From Xiphophorus maculatus (lineage: Eukaryota; Chordata; Actinopteri; Cyprinodontiformes; Poeciliidae): DNA of 64,000 nt. Under the pieces are notes generated by a model. It had not been told where the DNA came from, did not search any database, and worked only from the letters and a program-made list of their open reading frames with translations. Each line of letters opens with the position of its first letter. Positions within the stretch are counted from its first letter, which is position 1. The translations under genes were made by a program, and so were the position numbers. Below, in pieces: positions 12,335 through 21,300 of this stretch. The DNA is taken from assembly GCF_002775205.1 (NCBI RefSeq), contig NC_036457.1:3284475-3348474 (forward strand), read 5' to 3'.

Positions 12335-15300
12335 ATGTTTCTTCACCGAGTGACCTCCTTCACTTCCTGCATTCGTCCCAGAGGGCATCCTGCTCTCCCC
12401 TGGGCCTCCTCCCACTACCAACCATTCGCCCCTCACCCTCCTCCATGGTGGTCAGCCCCCAGATTCCCACCCTGGCCTCCTCATTTTCCCCCACCATACC
12501 CACCTCCTTGTCCACTGTTCAGTGGTAACAGATTCCACTTTGCCAACACTGGTGGTCTACAGTCATTCCACACCTCTGTGGATGTCATGATGGAGCGTTC
12601 CAGCAGAGGACCTCCAACCAAACGATTGAAAAGTGGAGAGGACAGGAAGAGTGTTTGGGAAAATGTATCATCCAGGGATGGAGGAACGAGGGAAACGAGG
12701 GCCAAAGCCAGGGAGAGGGAGTCAAAGCAGGAGCATCATCACTGGGATTTCAGAAGAGACGGCGAACTTCCAGCGAACCACCAGTCCAGAATTGGAGAGA
12801 AACCAAAAACCGGAGCCGAGAGAGTTTGCAGCAGTGAAAGGACTAAATGTGAGAGAAAAAGCAGCAGTGACAGAACTAAAAACCAGCATTCACAAGCTGC
12901 AGGATCCAGGACTGAGCAGGAGAAACCCAACGTCTGGTACCGAGGCAGGCCTGCTGAGGAGCAGTGGAGCCTTCAGCAGAACCAAACCTGGTCGGCAGAA
13001 CCTGACGAGGTTGGCGGTGTCGATGCAGGGAGATGGGCGGGGCTTCAGTACCAGCCCTCCAGTTCTATTCAAGCAGACGGACGATTTCCACAACAACCTC
13101 CACACCCAGTTAAAAGTCAGTTTCTCTTTTAATAATGGTAAAATTAAAGCTCTCTAAATGTTCCTACGCAGTAAAAAGCAAAATGTACTGGGATTATTAA
13201 ACTCACAATTCAACGGAGCATTGGGGCCAACCTAAGAAAATAAAGTTATGAGAATAGTCATAAAATGATGAGAATGAAATCTTACAAGCATAAAATCATC
13301 ACATTATGACTTTATTCTCATATTGTTATGGCTTTATTCTTATACGACTTTATTCTCGGAACCATTTTGATTCTCATGCAACTTCTCTTAAAACTATAAG
13401 TTTATTCTGGTAAAACTGACTTTGTTTTAATTTTGTTTATCAGTATGGAGCAAAGCAATCCTCCCAATTTGCACATTTTTTGTTTATCAGATGAAATTAA
13501 ACCTCATTTTCTTCAGGTCTTCAGAGGTACTGGGAGACCTGCAGTACTGAAACCCAGCCACCAGAGGACAGCAGAGTCTTTGACTTCTCTGTGATGTCCT
13601 ACAACATCTTATCCCAGGATCTGCTGCAGGATAACGCCTACCTGTACCGACACTGTGACCCTGCTGTTCTGCCCTGGCCGTACCGGCTGCCCAACCTGCT
13701 GGCAGAGATCCAGCAGCACAACGCCGACGTGAGTGGACGACAAAAAGCCTGAAAATAATCATAAAATCTAAAAATATACTCACTGTTCCTCTTATCCATC
13801 ATTTCTGAAGTCACTGAGAGGTGGTTCTTACCAAGAAAATGTGTTTCTTTTCTGTATTTCTACTCCAGACGTTGTAGGAATCCCTTGTGAAAACTTTAAT
13901 TTCCTTCCAATTTTAAGAAGCTTTACTTTCTTCAATTTTAAAATCACTATAGATTAAAAAAAGAATAAATAATTCAGGCCCCAGCGAGATTTGAACTCGC
14001 GACCCCTGGTTTACAAGACCAGTGCTCTAACCACTGAGCTATAGGGCCTCACCTGAGCAGAGGTGTGGACCCGGTCTAGTTAAAGTTTCAGTGCTGTGGA
14101 CACACCTTCCTTCCACTGCAGCTGGTATGACTCCAGTCAGACCAGTTGTCTCTGTGCTCAGTGTGTCTGTAAATCTGTTCATTACTGGCTTTCAATGCGT
14201 CACTGGATTGTAGCATTGGATGTTTTTTTTCACAGATTAGTATGTTTCAGTCAGAAAACGTGTAGATAACTGCTTCACTTAGAAATAAGAGAGAAAAGTC
14301 AACAGAGTTTAACATTGAAAACAACATAAAATTGTGAGGGATGTTTTGGTTCCCAACCTGCAGTTCAAATTAATTCAAACTGTTCCACAAATTATTATTT
14401 TTTTATATAAATCAGGAGTCCTGTGGCTCTTTTTCCACAATGGCTCCTTAAGAAAATGTGCAGAATCAACTATTTTTTAAATATAGATATAACAATTTCA
14501 GATTTTAGCAGGATTTGTTTTTAGGGTTTTTGTACATAATAAATCCAGCATTGATTTTCCACAGCAGAATAACACTGTATGAATAATATCAATAATTTAC
14601 TTGTCAAAGTATACAGGGTGTAGAATGTCAAACTCATTTTTATTTCGATCATGAATGTCCTCAAAGGGCCGGTTGTGTCAGAAATTTATAAAACTAAAAA
14701 AAGTATTGTAGCTTTCTCTGCATTCAATGAGTACCTTTTCATAAATGATATTTAGCAGCCAGGTAACTTAAACAATCAAAAACTAATTTATTTTGGCTGG
14801 TAAAGTAATATTTAAACACACAACTACTAGTTGTCTGGAGGACAACAGAAAACGTCCTAGCCAAAATAGCCAAAAATATTGTTTGAAAAATGAAAAGATT
14901 GAATACTACATTTAAGATTCAAGCTTTTTTTTTCTTAAGTTTCAAATATTTTTGTTTTGTATTTTCGTCAGCTTTAGGAACAAACATTATGGCCCCAATT
15001 TAGCTCCAGAATACATGAAGATTATTATTGCAAAAGGAGATTAAAAACAAACCAAAAAACTCCCCTTTGTCCCTTAGGGGCCTCCATAGAATGCCACTGC
15101 TGTAACATCTGCAAATGTATCTTACATTTATTAGTAGTGAGATATACAGTTAGATTTAGCTAAATATTAAATCTCTTAACCCTGTTGATAAATTTTTGTT
15201 TGGCCATCGGTAAATAAGAAATGTTTGTCTCTGCAGGATGGAAAAATAAACTTATCAGGCCCCAGCGAGATTTGAACTCGCGACCCCTGGTTTACAAGAC

Positions 15301-18300
15301 CAGTGCTCTAACCACTGAGCTAAAGTTAGCTATAGGGCCTCACCTGTCACAGCTGGTGGTGATGACTCATTTACACCTGTACACCCAGTACAGGCACACC
15401 TTTATGTCGGTGTTTGCTGTGTGACGTGTCACCACTTTACTGTTGTGAACTTCAGTGGTTGAATTAGTTTTCAGTCAGATAAATCCAAAACGAAAGTAAA
15501 GTTTCCTCTTGATAGGACAGACAGGGTTTATTTTAGCTTCAAAAACGCAATGAAAAACGAGATGCATTAAAAGTTTATTTCATAGTATTTCATGGAAAAG
15601 GCCTTGAAGAAATCTCCATTTAATCTAGGATGTTCATATCTTATTTGTCAAGTTCAAATGCAGTTGTGCATTGACCGCAGTTTTCTGATCACTGGTTACT
15701 AACATTTAAAAAGCCTGACCTACCAATTCTGATTTGGGCCGATTCCAAATGTTTTTTGTCTGAAATGTCACTAAATATACCAAGAAAGTCACTTAGTTCA
15801 CAACAGTGTGACTGTTAATGTGCAGAAATGACCTGGTGGGCTGATCAAACCTCTCACAGCAGAGGAAAAGAGGACAGTGGCTGATTTTATTATATTTTTA
15901 TTTTATTTTATTTTTTTAAGACATTGCAGAGGTCGGTAAGAATGTGTCTAAGAATAAGAATCAGATGATGCTTCATACGTAAGTATCGGCTGATTACAAA
16001 ACTCCCAAAATTAAGGATATTGGTGCTCAAATGTTCTCCACTGTTAAATAAAGCTTTTCTAAGGTACCTTACATGCCCCTACAGGAGAAAATGCTTCTAT
16101 ATTTTGCTCTATTTACTGTAGAGCTACAGTTAATCAGAACAAACAACCCAAACAATTTTTTTTTACCCCTCCAGGGGTTTTTTTGTGGGCTCTAGTGTCC
16201 CTTATATGATAGTAGGCTGACAGGAAACAGGGAAGACATGCGGCAAATATCATCGGGTCCGGGAGTCGAACCCATGACGGCCACGTCGAGAACTCAAGGC
16301 CTCCAAATACGGGTCGCGCTAACCACTACGCCACCACGGCACGCCCCCCAAACAATTTTAAAGATTATACTTTCTATTCAAATACCCATAAAGCTAAAAA
16401 AGAAGTGTGGAAATTTGGAAAAGTTTGGAGTTTAGTAATTAAAAAAATCACCTGCTGGTCAAAATCTAAGAGGTAACAAAGTCAGTAATTTAGGTTTTAC
16501 CAGCCTGACCCATTTCCAACAGTTCTGTCAGGAGGAATGATCCAAAACCCCAACAAACTGTTGTGAGAATTTTCTGGAAAGAAACAAAAAACGTTCAGAA
16601 GATGTATGTAAACTTCTGACATCATTGGAGCAGCTAACAGAAATAATTCTTAGGTTAGGAATAAACAGATATGTTTAGGCTGATTTATTGTCAGTGAGAA
16701 ATATCTGCCATATTATCTTTCTTTAAAATGTAAAGCAATGTGTGTTATTTGTTGTCCAAAATCAAGAGACGGTTGGAATATTATTCATCAGGTGGGATTA
16801 TTTCCCTCAGATTTTATCCGGCTTATTTGTGTTTAAATCATGTTTAACCTCAGAAACTGATCCCAGTTGCTGTAGCACATCAGATCACAATTGTGTGAAC
16901 AATTTGTTGTTTTTAAAAATGTGTAAATAATTGGAAATAGAAAAATAATTCAGGCCCCAGCGAGATTTGAACTCGCGACCCCTGGTTTACAAGACCAGTG
17001 CTCTAACCACTGAGCTAAAGTTGGGGAACAATAGTCTGCTTGGGGGGGGGAAGAAAGGAAGGAAGGGGGAAGAAAGGGAGGGGAGAAGAAAGGGGAAGAG
17101 TGAGGCCGATCCCAGAGTCGCGAGTTCGATCCTACCAGTCGCCATACTATGTTTTAGTGAAAAGATTTCCCACAATTAATGTTTAAGTGTTATGAAGTAA
17201 CGGCTGTTTTTTTGTATCTTGAAAACATTTTAAATGCTTTTTTGTACAGATAGTGTAGTACTGTAAACTAAAACCCAACACTTGTCATAAAAGGCTTTCT
17301 TTTTAAAACTTTGAATTGCTTAATTAATTTTGCTTTTTTATTCTGATATATTCAAATTAATGTGTTAAATTATACTGTATACTATATACTTGATGTATAT
17401 TTTAATGTCCTTAATCATACCCAGTGCTTATTTTCATTTTTCCCACAAAACAGTGACTGAAACTAAAATTGCAAGTGTCTTTCCTAAAGTACTTTGAGTG
17501 AAGTGAATGATATCTTTTTTCTAGTGTATGCTTAAATTACCAATAATTCAGAATTTGAAGCAGCTAATATTTACTCACAAAAGACCATAGACCTTATCGG
17601 TTTAAAAGAACCAAATATTTATTCAACAATTAAGACAGTGAATTAAACATTTTTAGTTAGTCCCAAAACATTGTAGCATTTGGATGCAACACATTTCCAT
17701 TGAAGTCTCCCATTTCTTTTTCTTAACCAAGAAATTTGTGGTTTGCTGAAGGACTTAAATCCTTTTACTGTATGGTTTGTTGAATTACTTTGTGTACACA
17801 ATGACAATAAGAATAAATATCTGTATCATTAACCCAAAACAAAATAAACACACTATGAACTAAATAAAACTTATATACAGTGAAGTTATTTAAAATAAAG
17901 AAAATGTTTATTTTTTCTTTTTAATTTGTTCCAGCCACTGCTCTTTAGTGAGACTTTCATTAGAGGGACAGTAAATTTGCCCTCTATATTGGCTGTGTCC
18001 TGTTTCAGCTATTCTAAACTGCCCGCATTTTTTGCATGTGTTGTGCAAAACTTTGCGAGTCAATTTTCGAGGTTCTCTACCAGGTTGAGCAGGGGCTGCA
18101 CCTGGAGACTGTGCCTGCTCCTCTTTTCTTTGGACTACGATGGATATTGCACAGTCGGACAAAGATGGTCTCCACCAAGCGGCAGCAGTCTGGCCATTGG
18201 GCAGATGGGGCTGGAGTGGTTAGAGCATGCCTCTTTACACTCTCAACCCCAGGAGTAAATTCTTGCCTCTTCTTGGGGGACCGAAACCTCCCAGTGTTCA

Positions 18301-21300
18301 ATCTTTCTTGATGTCTTGCAGCAAATACCGTTCTCTGTTTATCAAACTCCAGCAGGTTCTGCCACAGAGCAACAATGCAGCTCACCTAAACAGGAAAATA
18401 AAACAATTTTACATTAGGACAACAATATGCAAGTGAGGTGAAAGGCGTGTGCATGTCTGCAGCAAGCAACAATGCATGTTACTGACCTCCTGGTTGGTCA
18501 GCACCAGTGAGGTTTTGCTCCTTAGCTCCACCAGATACTCAGCCAAGCTGTCAACTTTGTCCAGGCCTGGTACACCGGCCTCATCTAAACCCTGAGAAAA
18601 CATAAATAATGTTGAAGTTATTTGAAGTTTTATTAAATTTTTCTTCAATTCTACAGCTTACTATGAATGCCCACCTCTGACATAGGCTCAGCAATGCCAG
18701 GCTGGGTGGAGGCAGCAGACAGGGTGGAGGGAGCTGGCTGGGTGGAGGGAGCTGGCTGGGTGGAGGGAGCTGGCTGGGTGGAGGGAGCAGACAGAGTGGA
18801 GGCAGCAGACAGGGTGGAGGCAGCAGGCTGGGTGGAGGCAGCTGACTGCCTAACGAGAAATAACGAGAAATGTACAATCATGTGAAGTATATACTTTATA
18901 AATCACTACATCAAAATAAGCACAAGAAAATGTTTTGTTCAAAAACTATTATAGTTTGTTGCCAAGACAGAATCAATAATATAAAGTATTGAGCAAACAA
19001 ACAAGAACATTTACCCTTGACAAAGATGGAGGGGACCTCAGGAAACAGCGGGTGGCTGTTGCTGTATCTCCAGAATTAGATTGTGAACCCACAGACTGTG
19101 GGGTCAAAGAAGGAGGTGCAGAAGGAGGCTGCAGTGCAGGCTACCAAAACAAAGATATTTTAAGTATAAAAGTCACCATTCACCAGAATTGCAAGAGACA
19201 AGACATAGCTTCAAATTTGACTAAGAAGTGATTGTTATTAGATATTATTTTAAACCAGCTTACTTTAACAGTGTGAAAGCCACAGTCACAAGTGACAGAC
19301 GCTCCAAAAAGGGTGGTCTGTCCCCGAACTTGCATGGGGCATTTTTCTATCTGAAACAGTGTAACATAATCTTATTAATGACAGCTACTCAAGTCTGTCC
19401 TTTTTTATAAACATATCTACACACACAAGTGAATGAAACAGTGACTTCACTTTACCTTCTGATAGATATCATGCCATTTCTTCTGCCTTGGGGCTGGTCT
19501 ATTCCCTGCATTGGAAGGCCAAACCCCAGTGCTGGCAAATGCCTTAAGCCTTGCCATCCACTCCCCATCCCCCATACCTTTGTGGCTCTTTGGCTTGGTG
19601 CTCATCTGAAGATAACATTGGGAATTAGCAGAATCAAATTCCATAAACTAATGATGCACTTTGTGCACAACTAACAATGGGTATGACATAAAAGCATTTA
19701 AAAGTAAAATCAAAGCCATAGTTTTCTGTGCTAATTATGATGAGGTAAAAAAAAAAAACTATAACCCTCGATCGATCGATCGAGGTTGGTCTATATATAG
19801 GTTGATATCTATGTATGCATTTACATTTTAACTTAAAATGTTACTACTATATTATAAAATAAAATGTGTCCTTACTCTTGCACTCAGAACATGACATCAT
19901 TATGTCGCCCTTTTATTTAACCCACAATATATTATTTTAGCTGATGTACAATTATAAATACGAAATCTGTTTGAACGACAACAGACAATAAACAATATTA
20001 ATGGGTACTCACAGCAAGATCGTTTAGGTCGAGAGATCAATGATGTGATGACGAATCCTTCTTCAACGAAGCTAGGCTACTGACATCTGACTTTCAGAAT
20101 CTTCCAACGGTTTTTATTTTTAAAAATAAAATTCGAAATTTGTTTTGTTTGTGGTGGTGGGGGGCGTGAGGGCGTCTGAGAGAGGGAGGGCTCACGGTGA
20201 TTGGCCGATTTCCATTGTGAGCGCGGACATTGATAGGTTCGCATGTCGCCACGGTGATTGGCCGATTTCCATTGTGAGCGCGGACATTGATAGGCTCGCA
20301 TGTCGCCACGGTGATTGGCCGATTTCCATTGTGAGCGCGGACATTGATAGGCTCGGTCCATTATGAGGCGGTACGACATTGGCTAAACCGTTCAATGTGA
20401 GAATGGAGAGGGGCAAGCGCCATTGGAGGAGAAACACCGACTAACGTGAGCGAAGTAGCGCCATAGGGCCTCACCTGAGCAGAGGTGTGAACCCGGTCTA
20501 GTTAAAGTTTAGTTCTGTGGTCACACCTTCCACTATGATTCCATAAATATCGCTGGATGTTTGATTTTAAATGTCATGCCTGAGCAGCGCCTCTCCTGGT
20601 TTGGTACCAGACAGACCAGTTGGTTCTGTTGGCAGCTTCTTCCTTTTCTCTGTTGGACATCAGAGGTTTAAATAAAACTCAGAAACAGGAAGCTGAATAC
20701 TTAGTGCAGCTGAAAGAGTGAAAATGTTGAAATAAATGTTGTTTTCTTTCTGTCCCAGATTCTGTGTCTTCAGGAGGTCCAGGAGGATCATTATGAGAAC
20801 CAGATCAAACCGGCTCTACAGGCGTTAGGTACCAACTCCTGACTGTCTTCCAACTAGTTCTAAAAAATACAGAATTTATTACAGTTTTATAGAATATATA
20901 AAGTATAATATGGTGGAAAAAACATCAAAGCTTCCAGATTTTATCCTTTTATCTTCTATTGATAAAACTAAAGATGAATGTATTATTATTATTATAATAG
21001 ATCTAGGACCATAACTCAATATTTCTGTAGCTGTAGAGTTTTTTTATTTACTTTTCTGAGAAAATTAGACAACAGATAATGTAATAGAGGATTCTCTCTT
21101 TCGATCTTAAAGTGCTGAGAGGAGAATAAAGGAAATAAAGTTTTGAAAAATTTACATTTTTTTCATTCTCTCATTGAGAAGATAAAAGTACTATTTATAT
21201 TTATTTATAGGTAAATAGCTATTTTAATTTGTCATAACTTGACTCTTTATTCACTGATATTTTTTGGTTTTTGAGTTACTGAGAGAAACAGGAAACTAAA

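Larger units (their letters stand above)
17017..20462. mobile_element. ~3.4 kb insertion inside a tRNA-Thr gene
   Basis: Joining the plus-strand bases before 17017 (CCACTGAGCT) to those from 20463 (ATAGGGCCTC) restores the tRNA exactly, with no target duplication that I can see. The insert holds a purine-rich tract (17041-17100), a minus-strand six-exon gene (17908-19605), a perfect 20-bp CGAT palindrome (19766-19785) and a promoter-like array of three 57-bp units (20193-20357) upstream of that gene. I see no terminal inverted repeats, reverse transcriptase or recognisable transposase. The boundary without duplication could fit a Helitron-like or other precise insertion, but the termini do not show TC/CTRR. 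The class is therefore unassigned. Confidence 0.65.
13729..20758. other. Large ANGEL2 intron, repeat nest
   Basis: A 7.0 kb intron between phase-0 exons. From left to right it holds an antisense tRNA-Thr (13976), an antisense tRNA-Thr with a 10-base insertion (15257), a SINE (16160-16346), an antisense tRNA-Thr fragment (16952), a ~3.4 kb insert (17017-20462) with its own gene, and the matching tRNA 5' fragment plus flank (20463 onward). Between these the sequence is AT-rich with nothing recognisable. Confidence 0.75.

Noticed and set aside
12633-13157. 174-aa frame overlapping the ANGEL2 N-terminal exon
   Set aside because: Not listed as a gene because the other frame has the upstream start and the phase to the next exon; kept as a finding since an alternative acceptor would also fit it.
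17101-17150. Possible extra tRNA (GAGTTCGATCC B-box-like word)
   Set aside because: No T-stem pairing, D arm or acceptor stem can be found around it.
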